A stretch of 64,000 nt of DNA from JASHPR01 sp963739645 (GCA_963739645.1 CAVUBM010000079.1:153318-217317), one strand, 5' to 3'; shown: positions 18,415 through 27,560, counted from the stretch's first letter. Numbers and translations: made by a program. Notes: a model not told the origin generated them from the letters alone.

Positions 18415-19026
18415 TCAGCCGTAGGCACCGACCGAGCCAGACCTGCTGAGCAGCCGGATCGCGTGCTCGATGAGGGTGACAAGAACGTCACGGCAGGAGG
18501 CCCGCTCGCGTGCGTCGCACATGATGACCGGCACGTGGCGGCTCAGGTTCAGGGCCGACCTGATGATCTCGGGCGAGAAGCGCCTGGCCCCGTCGAAACA
18601 GTTCACGGCCACGATGAACGGGGTGCCCTGCTGCTCGAAGTAGTCCACGGACGGGAAGCTGTCGGCCAGGCGCCGCGTGTCGGCCAGCACGACCGCGCCG
18701 GACGCGCCGTACGCCAGCTCGTCCCACATGAACCAGAACCGCTTCTGGCCCGGCGTGCCGAACAGATAGACGACGAGGTCATCCCGGATGGTGATGCGGC
18801 CGAAGTCCATGGCCACCGTCGTGGTCGTCTTGTTCTCCACGCCGTCGGTCATGTCGACGTTCACGCTCGACGCGGTCAGGTGCTCCTCGGTCCGCAGCGG
18901 CCGGATCTCGGTCACGGAGCTCACCAGCGTGGTCTTGCCCACGCCGAAGCCGCCGGCGATCAGGAGCTTAACCGCGATCGGCACCGTCTCCTGCGCGCTG
19001 TCGCGGTAAGAGCCTGCGTAGCCCAT
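18415..19026 (-). CDS. cvnD: Conservon small G-protein (CvnD)
   Basis: 203 aa. The P-loop GGFGVGKTT is at 25-33, the switch-like LFGTPGQKRFWFMWDEL at 88-104 and VNCFD in the nucleotide-base position at 141-145. It belongs to the MglA-like ATP/GTP-binding proteins at the end of actinobacterial conservons. CvnD proteins work with CvnA-C as a membrane-associated signalling complex likened to eukaryotic GPCR systems. The start is ATG 19026, 59 nt inside cvnC, implying translational coupling. No cytochrome P450 (cvnE) follows. Confidence 0.92.
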   Translation of the reverse strand: MGYAGSYRDSAQETVPIAVKLLIAGGFGVGKTTLVSSVTEIRPLRTEEHLTASSVNVDMTDGVENKTTTTVAMDFGRITIRDDLVVYLFGTPGQKRFWFMWDELAYGASGAVVLADTRRLADSFPSVDYFEQQGTPFIVAVNCFDGARRFSPEIIRSALNLSRHVPVIMCDARERASCRDVLVTLIEHAIRLLSRSGSVGAYG

Positions 19027-19375
19027 CTGCCACCTCCCTCAGCAGCTGCGGGTCGTGTACTCGTTTCGGCACCGGGTGGTGGACGGCGATGAGCCCCTGA
19101 TCCCGCATGTCCGAGAGCAGGATCTGGATCACACCGAGAGGAAGATCCATGTCGGCGGCGAGGTCGGCCACCGAGGTCGGGAGACGGCACAGGCGCAGCA
19201 GCTTCACGTGCTCGGGCTCGAGTTGACGCAGGTCAGCACGGCGGCCGCGCACCGTAGTGATCATGGTCACGACATCGAAGGTCTCGCTGGGGCGGGTCCG
19301 GCCGCCGGTGAGCGCGTAGGGACGGACAACGGGCCCGGCATCCCGGTCAAGCCATCTGTCATCAGCCGGGGCCAC
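18968..19375 (-). CDS. cvnC: Conservon DUF742 protein (CvnC)
   Basis: 135 aa DUF742 protein. The GPVVRPYALTGGRTRP opening and the winged-helix-like LCRLPTSVADLAADMDLPLGVIQILLSDMRDQGLI are diagnostic. GTG 19375 lies one nucleotide past the cvnB stop. It is the third component of the CvnABCD complex, with a predicted helix-turn-helix but no demonstrated DNA target in general. Confidence 0.92.
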   Translation of the reverse strand: MAPADDRWLDRDAGPVVRPYALTGGRTRPSETFDVVTMITTVRGRRADLRQLEPEHVKLLRLCRLPTSVADLAADMDLPLGVIQILLSDMRDQGLIAVHHPVPKRVHDPQLLREVADGLRRLLPRQRAGDGADRG

Positions 19376-19376
19376 G

Positions 19377-19787
19377 TCACATCGTCTCTGAGTTGGAGCT
19401 GACCGGCCGTGGCTCGACGGACAGATGTTCCCCGACGCGCTTCACCAGGACCGCCATCTCGTAGGCGATGAGCCCCACGTCCGCCGATGACGTCGCCAGC
19501 ACGGCCAGGCAGCTGCCTTCTCCCGCGGCGGTCACGAACAGGAACTGGGATTCCATCTCGACGATGATCTGACGGGCGTGACCACCCCCGAAGTGCCGCC
19601 CTGCCCCCCGGGCCAGGCTCTGGAAGCCGGCCGCGACCGCGGACAGGTGATCCGCGTCCTCCTTGGTGAGACCCGACGACGCACCCATGGTGAGACCGTC
19701 GCGGGACAGCACGGCGGCCTTCTCGATGTGAACGACCCTGCTGACCAGGTCGTTGAGCAGCCAGTCAAGCTCGCTGGACAAACTCAC
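19377..19787 (-). CDS. cvnB: Conservon roadblock/LC7 protein (CvnB)
   Basis: 136 aa. Family features are LDWLLNDLVSRVVHIEKAAVLSRDGL, then DADHLSAVAAGFQSLA and GSCLAVLATSSADVGLIAYEM. Roadblock proteins act as partners or GAP-like factors for the small G-protein, here CvnD. GTG 19787 has GAGGGGG 5 nt upstream. It begins 48 nt after cvnA. Confidence 0.92.
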   Translation of the reverse strand: MSLSSELDWLLNDLVSRVVHIEKAAVLSRDGLTMGASSGLTKEDADHLSAVAAGFQSLARGAGRHFGGGHARQIIVEMESQFLFVTAAGEGSCLAVLATSSADVGLIAYEMAVLVKRVGEHLSVEPRPVSSNSETM

Positions 19788-19835
19788 GTATGCCCCCTCG
19801 TTGGTGCTCCCGAACCCGCGACCGGCTCGCGGGCA

Positions 19836-22757
19836 TTACTCATCGTTGTGCTGCTCGCCCCCGTCCTCGCTGGGCTCTGGGGTCAGCGCCGTGTCGAAGG
19901 ACGGCACTGTCCCGGAAGTGTCGCGCCCCCGCTCCCAGCCACGCTGCAGGGCCCCCATCGTGTTGCGCGCGGCCTCTGGGGACGGCGCGCGGGGGGCCCG
20001 GTCGGTGACGTTGTGGGCGATGACGCCGTTGTCACGAAGCTGCGGGGCGAGGCTGGCCCGGCGGCGCCGGACCGGCAGGCCCATCTTGACCAGCTCGGTC
20101 GTGGTGACCCGCGGGTCCATGTCGGACTCGCCGGGCTGGACCTGCGGTTGGTCGCTGCCGAGGCCGAGCGGGCCGTCTGGCGCCGCTGCCGGGCGAGAAC
20201 GCCGTGGCGTGAACAGGCTCTCCGCTTCACCGCCGGCTGCGGCAGCCGGCATCTCGCTGCCGCTGGGCGACAGCCTGGCGGCGCGGCGGCTGGCCAGCGG
20301 GCCGCCCGACGGGCGGCTGGCCAGGGGGTCCCCGACCGGGCGGTCGGCCAGCGGGTCAGCGGGCCGCCCGACGGGCAGGTCGGCCGCGGGCCGGCCGGTC
20401 AGCGGGTCGGCTGCGGGCGGGCTGGACGGCAGGTCGCGCGCCGGGCTGGTCAGCGGGTCGGCTGCGGGCCGGGTGGACGGCAGGTCGCGCGCGGGCCTGG
20501 TCAGCGGGTCGGCTGCAGGCCGGGTGGACGGCAGGTCGCCTGCCGGGCTGGTCAGCGGGTCGGCCGCGGGCCGGGTGGACGGCAGGTCGCGCGCCGGGCT
20601 GGTCAGCGGGTCGGCTGCAGGCCGGGTGGACGGCAGGTCGCCTGCCGGGCTGGTCAGCGGGTCGGCCGTCGGCCAGCTGGACGGCAGGTCAGCCGGCCGC
20701 CCGGCGGGCAGGTCCAGCGGGTCGGCGGGCAGGTATATGCCCGGCTGGGTCAGCGCCGCCATTTCACCGGTGCTAGCGGGATTCAGCGTGGCGTGCCGCC
20801 CGGTGAGCCGGATCGCGCGCTCGGTCCCCGTGGTGGTCAGATCCTCGATTTCGTACGAGCCCTCATCGACGATCAGCGCCTTCGGGAGCAGCACTATCGC
20901 GGTGATTCCCCCGAAGGGGGAGGGCTGCAGGGTAATCCGGATGTCGTGCCTTCTGGCCAGCTGCCCGGCGACGAACAGGCCGAGCTGCTCACTTCCGGAA
21001 AGATCGAATTGCGGCGGATGGGCGAGATTGTGGTTGATCTCGGCCAGCTTGTCCTCGGCGATGCCGAGTCCGCGGTCTTCGATCTCGACGGCGAATCCCC
21101 GGCCGACAATGTCGCCGTGAATCCGGACCGGCGCGTTGGGCGGCGAGTAGATAGTCGCGTTTTCTGCGAGTTCCGCGATCATGTGGATGACGTCGGCTAC
21201 GGCGGGCCCGATGAGCCCGGCGTGGGTGCCGGTGGTGACCCTGATCCGGGTGTAGTCCTCGACCTCGGCGACCGAGGCGCGGAGCACGTCAACGAGCGGG
21301 ACCGGATTTCGCCAGCCGCGCCCGGGTGAGTCGCCGGACAGGATGATCAGGCCCTCCGAGTGCCTGCGCATCCGGGTGGTGAGGTGGTCGATGCGGAACA
21401 GGTCCTCAAGTGCCTCGGGCTCGCTGGCCCGGCGCTCCATGGCGTCGAGCAGCGCCAGCTGCCGGTGCAGCAGCGACTGGCTGCGCCGGGCCAGGTTACG
21501 GAACACGTCACTGACGCCACGGCGCAGCCTGGCCTCATCGACGGCCGATTCCACGGCCGTCCGCTGCACCGCGTTGAACGCCTCCCTGACCTGGCCTATC
21601 TCATCGGCGCTGGTTTCCAGCGGCGGTGCTTCCGCGGCCACATCCACGTCCTGGCCGGCCCGCAGACGTTCCACCACGCTCGGCAGGCGCTTGTTGGCCA
21701 GCTCGAGGGCAGACCGCCGCAGCGCGGCCAGCTGCTGCACGAGACCCCGGCCGATCCAGATCGAGATGGCGATCGAGAGGAGCACGGCCAGCAGTCCCAG
21801 GCCCCCGACGAGGATGAGCCGGCGGTAGGTCGTGCTGGCCACCCGCTGGGCGCGAGCCGTCAGCGTGGTCGCTGACTGCATGGCCGCCTGGGACAGGCCC
21901 TGGGCGACCGTCTGCACCGACTGGTTCCACGTGGTCGGGTTGACCGGCGGAATGGGGCTGGCCGGGTGCGGGTCGGCGATGACGTGGTTCTCGAGACCCT
22001 CCAGGGTGGCCGATGCCTGCGGGCTGACGTCCCTGACGTAGTAGGTCCGGTAGACCGGGTCCAGATCGGGCAGGGTCTGGTCGTACAGGGCCCGCCGAGC
22101 CCCGACCAGCTGAGCGAACTCCTGGCGGTCGGCGGCGGAGAACGATCGCGCGGCCATGTCACCGGTCAGGAGCGCGTCTTCGCGCAGCAGCATCTCCTCG
22201 GACCTGGCCAGCCTGACCAAGGTAAGACCCGCGTTGGTGAGCGGGACATTCGTTTCTTGCAGGATTACCTTGTTCAGCGCGATATCGGCGGCGCTGATGA
22301 TGTCCCCGTACGCGTTTATCACCTCGGGCCTGGTGATGGATTGGGAGGCGACTTCGGAGCGAATTTGCCCGAGGCGACCGTCCTGCTTGAGCAGTGCCGC
22401 GATCGCCTGCTTTTCCGATGCACCGGCGTTGTCCAACGTGGCCGACGACGTCATGGCGGCCCGGAAAGCGGTGTCAGCCTTATCGGTCTTCTGCTCCTGC
22501 GCCTTGAGCGCGGCCAGGTTCTGCGGGGCCGGGGCGGCCAGGTAAACCACGGCCAGCAGGCGCTCGGCGTCAATCTGTGATTCCAGGTTCCCGGTCGGAG
22601 TGCCGGTGTCCGCCTTCAGCGCCTTGGCCCTGGCCAAGTTAACGGCATCGCTGGCGGTAATAGTCGCGGCGAAGGCATACAGCCCGATCAGGGACAAGAT
22701 CGGGATGGCAACAAGAAGGATGATCCTCAGACGTATGGATCGGCGATGCAAACCCAT
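19836..22757 (-). CDS. cvnA: Conservon sensor histidine-kinase-like protein (CvnA)
   Basis: About 973 aa from ATG 22757, chosen because CGGGGG lies upstream and the basic MGLHRRSIRLR leads into the first membrane helix. Order: helix 1 (IILLVAIPILSLIGLYAFAA), an extracytoplasmic nitrate/sulfonate-sensor-like region of about 290 residues, helix 2 (LILVGGLGLLAVLLSIAISI), a HAMP-like linker, a dimerisation segment, and an HATPase domain with N-box HMIAELAENATIYSP and G1-box EIEDRGLGI. The usual phosphorylated His is not obvious, as in other CvnA. The last ~250 residues form a Pro/Asp/Thr-rich tail with 17-residue tandem repeats. Confidence 0.92.
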   Translation of the reverse strand: MGLHRRSIRLRIILLVAIPILSLIGLYAFAATITASDAVNLARAKALKADTGTPTGNLESQIDAERLLAVVYLAAPAPQNLAALKAQEQKTDKADTAFRAAMTSSATLDNAGASEKQAIAALLKQDGRLGQIRSEVASQSITRPEVINAYGDIISAADIALNKVILQETNVPLTNAGLTLVRLARSEEMLLREDALLTGDMAARSFSAADRQEFAQLVGARRALYDQTLPDLDPVYRTYYVRDVSPQASATLEGLENHVIADPHPASPIPPVNPTTWNQSVQTVAQGLSQAAMQSATTLTARAQRVASTTYRRLILVGGLGLLAVLLSIAISIWIGRGLVQQLAALRRSALELANKRLPSVVERLRAGQDVDVAAEAPPLETSADEIGQVREAFNAVQRTAVESAVDEARLRRGVSDVFRNLARRSQSLLHRQLALLDAMERRASEPEALEDLFRIDHLTTRMRRHSEGLIILSGDSPGRGWRNPVPLVDVLRASVAEVEDYTRIRVTTGTHAGLIGPAVADVIHMIAELAENATIYSPPNAPVRIHGDIVGRGFAVEIEDRGLGIAEDKLAEINHNLAHPPQFDLSGSEQLGLFVAGQLARRHDIRITLQPSPFGGITAIVLLPKALIVDEGSYEIEDLTTTGTERAIRLTGRHATLNPASTGEMAALTQPGIYLPADPLDLPAGRPADLPSSWPTADPLTSPAGDLPSTRPAADPLTSPARDLPSTRPAADPLTSPAGDLPSTRPAADPLTRPARDLPSTRPAADPLTSPARDLPSSPPAADPLTGRPAADLPVGRPADPLADRPVGDPLASRPSGGPLASRRAARLSPSGSEMPAAAAGGEAESLFTPRRSRPAAAPDGPLGLGSDQPQVQPGESDMDPRVTTTELVKMGLPVRRRRASLAPQLRDNGVIAHNVTDRAPRAPSPEAARNTMGALQRGWERGRDTSGTVPSFDTALTPEPSEDGGEQHNDE
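20395..20690 (-). repeat. 51-bp tandem repeat coding for 17-aa units in CvnA tail
   Basis: About six in-frame copies of a unit like DLPSTRPAADPLTSPAG, alternating SPAG and SPAR/RPAR ends, followed by degenerate PADPLADRP-type copies. Near-identical DNA between copies implies recent expansion or slippage, so copy number probably varies between strains. Confidence 0.9.
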
Positions 22758-23231
22758 GACTGTGGCCCCCGGCGTGAGAAGGTGCATGCGGACTGCGCTG
22801 ATATCTCAAGGGCTCCCGCGCAGAGATCTGGAGGGCTCCCACGCAGGGTTTGTGATCTTAACACCGCACTGCAGGCACTGTTAGCGAAACCGGTCAAGTC
22901 CGGATAGAGATGGCTAGTTCAGCATTTCGCTATCAGCACGTCGCTATCCGCATTTCGTTCCTGCATCTTGCTAGACCGCACCATGCGGAGAACTTTAAGC
23001 GGGTTTGTCAGGCTCTCAGGATGATAAGGCGCGCTCTGGCCCGCCGCCCGACGTTCCTGGGGTCGCGGTGCCGCGGGGGGCGGCCGCGGGGCGGGAGAGC
23101 AGGGCCGGGACGGGGCGGGAGAGCGGGCCGGGACGGGGCGGGAGAGCGGGCCGGGACGGGGCGGTCGGCGGGGGAACCCGGGCGCGCGGGAACGTGCCGG
23201 AAGGACGGTATACCGGTACAGTGCGGGCAAG
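22758..23231. other. Divergent intergenic region with a 23-bp tandem repeat
   Basis: No gene is seen. The half near cvnA is relatively AT-rich (TTTGTGATCTTAACACC, TTAGCGAAACC) and should hold its promoter. At 23102-23165 there are nearly three copies of a 23-bp unit, GGGCCGGGACGGGGCGGGAGAGC, with a partial copy before them. This repeat lies about 70-130 bp before the PP2C gene. Confidence 0.6.
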
Positions 23232-24332
23232 ATGGCTCGTCTTGTCCCGCACCGGATCGGAACCGCCGCGCTGAGATCGGCGCGGCGTGTACGCGACCTG
23301 GTCCGGCGGCAGTTCATCACCAGGAACCGGCGGGTGGCCGCCGGGCTCGCGGTTGCTGTGGTGGTCATCGGGCTGGCCGTGGCCCATGGCTCGGAGTGGT
23401 GGATCTCGGCCGGCGTGATGATCCTGCCGGTTCTGGCGGGCGGCCTGCTGCTGTGGCCGCGGGCGCTGCGGATCCTGTTCTGCCTGGTCGCAGTCGCGGT
23501 GACCTACGACGCGGTGATGGGCAAGGCGGGACCGGGGATCATCGCCACGATCGTGATCACGGCGGTGTTCGCTGACGCCCTGGCCCGGGCCCGGGCGAAG
23601 CTGGGTGTCCAGGGGCTGCGCGGCGATCACATGCTGATCGAGCTCCGCGACCGGATCCGGGCCCAGGGCAAGCTGCCAGACCTGCCCGAGGGCTGGCGGT
23701 CCACCTCGGTGCTCCAGCCCGCCGGAGGCTCGTCCTTCGGCGGGGACTTCCTGGTGTCCACGTGTGACGGGAAGACCCTCGAGGTGGCCCTGGTCGACGT
23801 CTCGGGCAAGGGAATCGACGCCGGAACCCGGGCGCTGCTGCTGTCCGGCGCGTTCGGCGGGCTGCTCGGCTCGGTTCCGGCCGGGGACTTCCTCGCCGCC
23901 TGCAACGCCTACCTGCGCCGTGGCGCGTCAGCCGAGGGGTTCGTCACCGCGGTGCACCTCTCGCTCGACCTGGCCACCGGGGACTACGTGGTCACCTCGG
24001 CTGGCCACCCGCCCGCGGCGCACTTCGAGGCGGGCAGCGGGAACTGGCGGCTCACCCGGGCGCGAGGGATCGTGCTCGGCGTGGTGCCCGACCTGCGGTG
24101 CGTATCCGAGCGGGGGGCCCTGCGGCTCGGCGATGCGCTGATGCTCTATACCGACGGGCTGATCGAGGCGCCGGGCCGGGACATCGACGTCGGCATCGAC
24201 CGCCTGCTCGGCGAGGCGGACCGGCTGGTGACGTCGGGGTTTGGGTCCGGCGCGGCCGAGCTCGTGCGGGTGCTGCGGACCGGAGCGGGCGGCTCTGATG
24301 ACTGCGCGCTCGTGCTCATCTGGCGGAGCTGA
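23232..24332 (+). CDS. Membrane SpoIIE-type PP2C phosphatase
   Basis: 366 aa. An N-terminal basic segment precedes about four membrane helices (VAAGLAVAVVVIGLAVA; WWISAGVMILPVLAGGLLL; ILFCLVAVAVTYDAV; GIIATIVITAVFADAL). A C-terminal phosphatase domain follows, with the metal-binding SSFGGDFL, LVDVSGKGIDAG, SAGHPPAAH and MLYTDGLIEAP motifs and a final GGSDDCALVLI. Such RsbU/SpoIIE phosphatases dephosphorylate anti-sigma-factor antagonists. It is divergent from the conservon. Downstream is a cvnD remnant, so it may have sat in a second signalling locus. Confidence 0.88.
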   Translation: MARLVPHRIGTAALRSARRVRDLVRRQFITRNRRVAAGLAVAVVVIGLAVAHGSEWWISAGVMILPVLAGGLLLWPRALRILFCLVAVAVTYDAVMGKAGPGIIATIVITAVFADALARARAKLGVQGLRGDHMLIELRDRIRAQGKLPDLPEGWRSTSVLQPAGGSSFGGDFLVSTCDGKTLEVALVDVSGKGIDAGTRALLLSGAFGGLLGSVPAGDFLAACNAYLRRGASAEGFVTAVHLSLDLATGDYVVTSAGHPPAAHFEAGSGNWRLTRARGIVLGVVPDLRCVSERGALRLGDALMLYTDGLIEAPGRDIDVGIDRLLGEADRLVTSGFGSGAAELVRVLRTGAGGSDDCALVLIWRS

Positions 24333-24480
24333 TCGCGCCGGGATCATCGGCCTCGCCCGGATCGCTGAGCGGCGCGGAGCCTGCCGCGGATTCGCTGGTG
24401 AGGACGTACTCGACCAGGGTGATCAGGACCTCCTTGACCGACTCGCGCTCCCGTGCGGTCTGTGTGCGGAGCGAGAGATC
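24317..24480 (-). pseudogene. Remnant of a second CvnD gene (C-terminal end only)
   Basis: On the minus strand, translation reads ARERESVKEVLITLVEYVL followed by TSESAAG and a short acidic tail, ending in TGA at 24317. This matches the C-terminus of CvnD proteins; the intact CvnD here has RERASCRDVLVTLIEHAI at the same place. Upstream of about 24480 nothing further of CvnD can be recognised in any frame. The 3' end overlaps the PP2C gene tail by 16 bp. Confidence 0.6.
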
Positions 24481-25212
24481 CGCGACAGGGCCCTGGTCAT
24501 CGCCGGAAACCCTTATGGGATAGGCACTGCCGATGTCCCGAGTCCGGGCCCGATACCTCGCGGTACCCGGGCCTGGATGTCCCTGGCCCGTACGGCTCTT
24601 CCCCAGCCACGACGCTTGCGCAGCCGGCTAGCCGTGAGTTGTGCGTCATGTGCCCATGCGTTCGTCAACGAACGATCTGGGCCCATCGGTGCGGGCTGGA
24701 AACGGCCTGCCCGATAATCACGAATATTCATTCGCGGTCCATATTTCGTTCGGGAACGGACGATTTTCCCGCAGAGCACCCGATGCGCCGCAAGGGGCCG
24801 GTCCGGCCGCCGTGATTGTCATGGTTCATGCCCGGCTGGCCGTTGATGCCGCGCCTGGCCCGGTCCTGCCCCGCGGACCAGCCCGCGCCGGGCCAACGCA
24901 GCACCGCCAGCAGAACACGGTCGCGGGCACCTCGTTGGGGCTGTTCCCAGCACGCTTCCCACCATCCGGTTGCGGCGGAGTTGGCTGCGGCGGGGTTGGC
25001 TGCGGCGGAGTTGGCTGCGGCAAGAGTGGTGGCTGCGACGGAGGGTTTCTGCGACGGAGGGTGGCTGCGACGGAGGGGGTTGGCTGCGGCGGATTTGTTG
25101 TGCGACTTGGCGCGGCAGCCCAGTAACGCCAGGTCGTCGCGGACCTGGTTGCGGTGGGGCCGGGGCTGGCGCCGGCGATAGCGGCAGTGGCCAGCGGCGT
25201 GAATGCGGGATA
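24481..25212. other. Non-coding region with 15-bp repeats
   Basis: No convincing gene. ORFs here lack family features and conserved starts. The main structure is the repeat block at 24968-25094. The stretch 24650-24770 is AT-richer than its surroundings. Confidence 0.5.
24968..25094. repeat. 15-bp TTGGCTGCGGCGGAG repeats and related GGCTGCGACGGAGG units
   Basis: Four near-tandem copies of TTGGCTGCGGCGGAG (24968-25023) are followed by degenerate GTGGCTGCGACGGAGGG units to 25094. It is a minisatellite-like block of no evident coding role. Confidence 0.75.
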
Positions 25213-25397
25213 TGACGCTCACGTCAGATTCCTGGGATATGACATTGACGTCAGCTAATGTTTTGCCGGCGTGACACGATTTGAAGTCGGAGTGCTACCA
25301 GGGACTGACTTCCGCGTCATCCCATCGGCCTAACAAGAGTCGCTGGCCTGCGCAAACCTGGGAAAGTCGACGCTCATGTCAGCTGACATGGGCGTCA
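25213..25397. promoter_or_regulatory. Array of five TGAC-N6-GTCA boxes before the hopanoid operon
   Basis: Perfect boxes lie at 25213-25226, 25240-25253, 25306-25319 and 25384-25397, and one with a single mismatch (CGAC) at 25368-25381. The first two share a longer unit, GGGATATGAC-N6-GTCAG, exactly 27 bp apart. The last two overlap head to head in a 28-bp near-perfect palindrome (25369-25396, core CATGTCAGCTGACATG). This should be the operator region controlling hpnC onward. Confidence 0.75.
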
Positions 25398-25416
25398 TTA
25401 TTTGCATTTCAAATAA
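25398..25416. promoter_or_regulatory. AT-rich inverted repeat next to the operator array
   Basis: TTATTTG-CATTT-CAAATAA is a perfect 7-bp dyad with a 5-nt spacer in the only AT-rich patch of the region, directly after the last TGAC box and 23 bp before the likely hpnC start. It may be the core promoter or a second factor site. Confidence 0.45.
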
Positions 25417-25438
25417 GACCTGTGCCCAAATAGACAGC

Positions 25439-26469
25439 GTGGGAGGCTACGGAACTGGAGTAAGCGGGGGGCTCCGTACGGGGGAAGGGTCCGCAGCATC
25501 CGCCGGCGGGGCAGATGAAGCAGGCGGTGTAGACGCGATAGATCCCGGCGCGGGCCGGGCGTCCGGGGAGAACTTCCCGGTCGCGCTGCGCCTGCTGCCC
25601 GCGCGCCACCGGCACCATCTGATGGCGGTGTACAGCTTCGCCCGGACCACCGATGACATCGGGGACAGGGCGCCGCCGGACCGGCGGTCCGGCCTGCTCG
25701 ACGAGCTCGAGGCCGACGTGCGCCGCCTCTACGCGCGCGATGCCGGAGGCGGTGCTTTTGCCGTGGACGGCGGTTCTGTCGGGGATACCGCTTCTGCCGG
25801 GAATACCGCTTCTGCCGGAGAGGGCGGTTCCGCGGCAGGTCCGGTGGGGCCGCCCCGGAGCCGGGTGGTGAGCGCGCTCGGGCCGACCGTGGCCGAGTGC
25901 GGGATCCCGATGCAGCCATTTCTGGACCTCATCCAGGCCAACCGGCAGGACCAGGCCGTCGCGCGCTACCCGACCTTCACCGATCTGCGTGGCTACTGCG
26001 AGCTGTCCGCCAATCCGGTCGGCCGGATCGTGCTGTACGTGTTCGGCAGCTTTACCGAGCGCCGGGCCGAGTTGTCCGACTCCGTCTGCACCGCGCTGCA
26101 GCTCGCCGAGCACTGGCAGGACGTGGCCGAGGATCTGCGGGCCGGGCGCATCTACCTGCCCGCCGAGGACATGGACCGCTACGGCTGCACCGAGCAGGAC
26201 CTGGCCGGGGCCAGCGCCGCCGGCGCCGGTCCGTGAGCTGATCGCGTTCGAGGTGGCCAGGGCCAGGGCCATGCTCGACGCCGGGGCGCCGCTCATCGGC
26301 ATGCTGCGCGGCGCCGCGAGAGGCCGCGGTGGCCGGGTACGTGGCGGGAGGGCGGGCCGCGCTGGCCGCGATCGCCGCGGCCGACTACGACGTGCTGCGC
26401 GTTACGCCGCTGCCGCGCAAGCGGCGGATGGCCGGCGAGCTGGTGCTGGCCTACGCGAGGGGGCGATGA
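25439..26469 (+). CDS. hpnC: HpnC, squalene synthase-like (hydroxysqualene synthase), frameshifted
   Basis: In the HpnCDE route, HpnC turns presqualene diphosphate into hydroxysqualene. Visible: ENFPVALRLLPARHRHHLMAVYSFARTTDDIGD (first Asp-rich site), NRQDQAVARYPTF, and LAEHWQDVAEDLRAGRIYLP (second site). The frame shifts near 26225 to VRELIAFEVARARAMLDAGAPLI and near 26320 to EAAVAGYVAGGRAALAAIAA, ending in PLPRKRRMAGELVLAYARGR. ATG 25376 lies inside the operator palindrome, so GTG 25439 is the likelier start. An insertion of SVGDTASAGNTASAGEGGS-type repeats sits at about residues 105-130. The stop overlaps hpnD (ATGA). Confidence 0.85.
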
Positions 26470-27560
26470 CGGCGATGACCGCCCGCTCTGCGGAGACCGA
26501 CGAGGTCCGCGCCGCGTACCAGCACTGCGAGCAGGTGACCAGGACGCAGGCGAGGAACTTCTCCTACGGCATCCGGCTGCTGCCGCGCGGACAAGCGCCG
26601 CGCGCTGTCCGCGGTCTACGCGTTCGCCCGCCGGATCGACGACATCGGCGACGGAACGCTGCCCGCCGCGGACAAGCTCGCCGCGCTGGGCGAGGTCCGC
26701 GACGCCGTGACCGCGCTGGACCGCGGCGACAGCGCGCCCGCCGACGACCAGGTGCTGGTCGCGCTGGCCGACGCGGCGAGCAGGTTCGCGATCCCGCTCC
26801 CCGCGTTCGGCGAGCTGATCGACGGCTGTGAGGCCGACGTGCGCGGGCACCAGTTACGCGACTTTCAGCAGCTGGAGCACTATTGCCGGTGTGTGGCCGG
26901 ATCGATCGGGCGGCTCTCGCTCGGCGTCTTCGGCAGCCGGGACCCGGCCGCGGCCGAGCCGCTGGCCGACGCGCTCGGCGTAGCGCTGCAGCTGACCAAC
27001 ATCCTCCGCGACATTCGGGAGGATCTCGGGAACGGCCGGGTATACCTGCCCGCGGAGGACCTGGAGCGCTTCGGCTGCACCCTGCGGCCGGACCGGGCCG
27101 GCCAGCGGTGCTGCCGGCGATCGCGGGCTGGAGCGAGCTGATGCGGTTCGAGGCCCAGCGTGCCCGGCTGGTACGCCCGGGATGCGGCTGCTGCCGCTGC
27201 TGGACCGCCGCAGCGCGGCGTCGGCCGGGGCGATGGCTGGCATCTACCTCCGGCTGCTCGCAGCAGATCGCTGCGGCACCGGCGGCGGCCCTGCAGCAGC
27301 GGCAGTCACTGCCGGGCAAGGCGAAGGCCCTGGTCGCGGTGCGGGCGCTGGCCGGGATCCCGGAGCGGGTCCCCGGCTCTATCGCGCCGGGCGGTCAACG
27401 CCCCGCGGCCGGAGGTCCGGCGGCGGGGCGGCCGGCAGCCGGAGGCACAGCGGCGGGGGATTCGGTCAACGGCGGCCCCGTGGGTGACGGGCCCGCGGCG
27501 GGCGGCTCGGGGGTTAGCGGTTCGGGGGCCAGGGGCCCCGCGGCAGGGGGACGGTCATGA
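26466..27560 (+). CDS. hpnD: HpnD, presqualene diphosphate synthase, frameshifted
   Basis: HpnD condenses two FPP to presqualene diphosphate. Starting at ATG 26466 it reads QVTRTQARNFSYGIRLLPR, then after a slip near 26587 DKRRALSAVYAFARRIDDIGDG, ELIDGCEADVRGHQ, SIGRLSLGVFG and LGVALQLTNILRDIREDLGNGRVYLPAEDLERFGC, the hallmark trans-prenyl synthase motifs. Further slips are near 27095, 27180 and 27258, after which KAKALVAVRALAGIPERVPG follows. The last ~55 codons form a Gly/Ala/Pro-rich tail not typical of HpnD. It overlaps hpnC and hpnE by ATGA. No in-frame stop interrupts the conserved core once the slips are corrected. Confidence 0.85.

Noticed and set aside
24968..25094. CRISPR-like array
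   Set aside because: The units are tandem 15-mers without unique spacers and no cas genes are present; it is a minisatellite.
25376..25438. ATG 25376 as the hpnC start
   Set aside because: It lies inside the operator palindrome and would place the promoter region within the gene; the encoded residues do not resemble HpnC.
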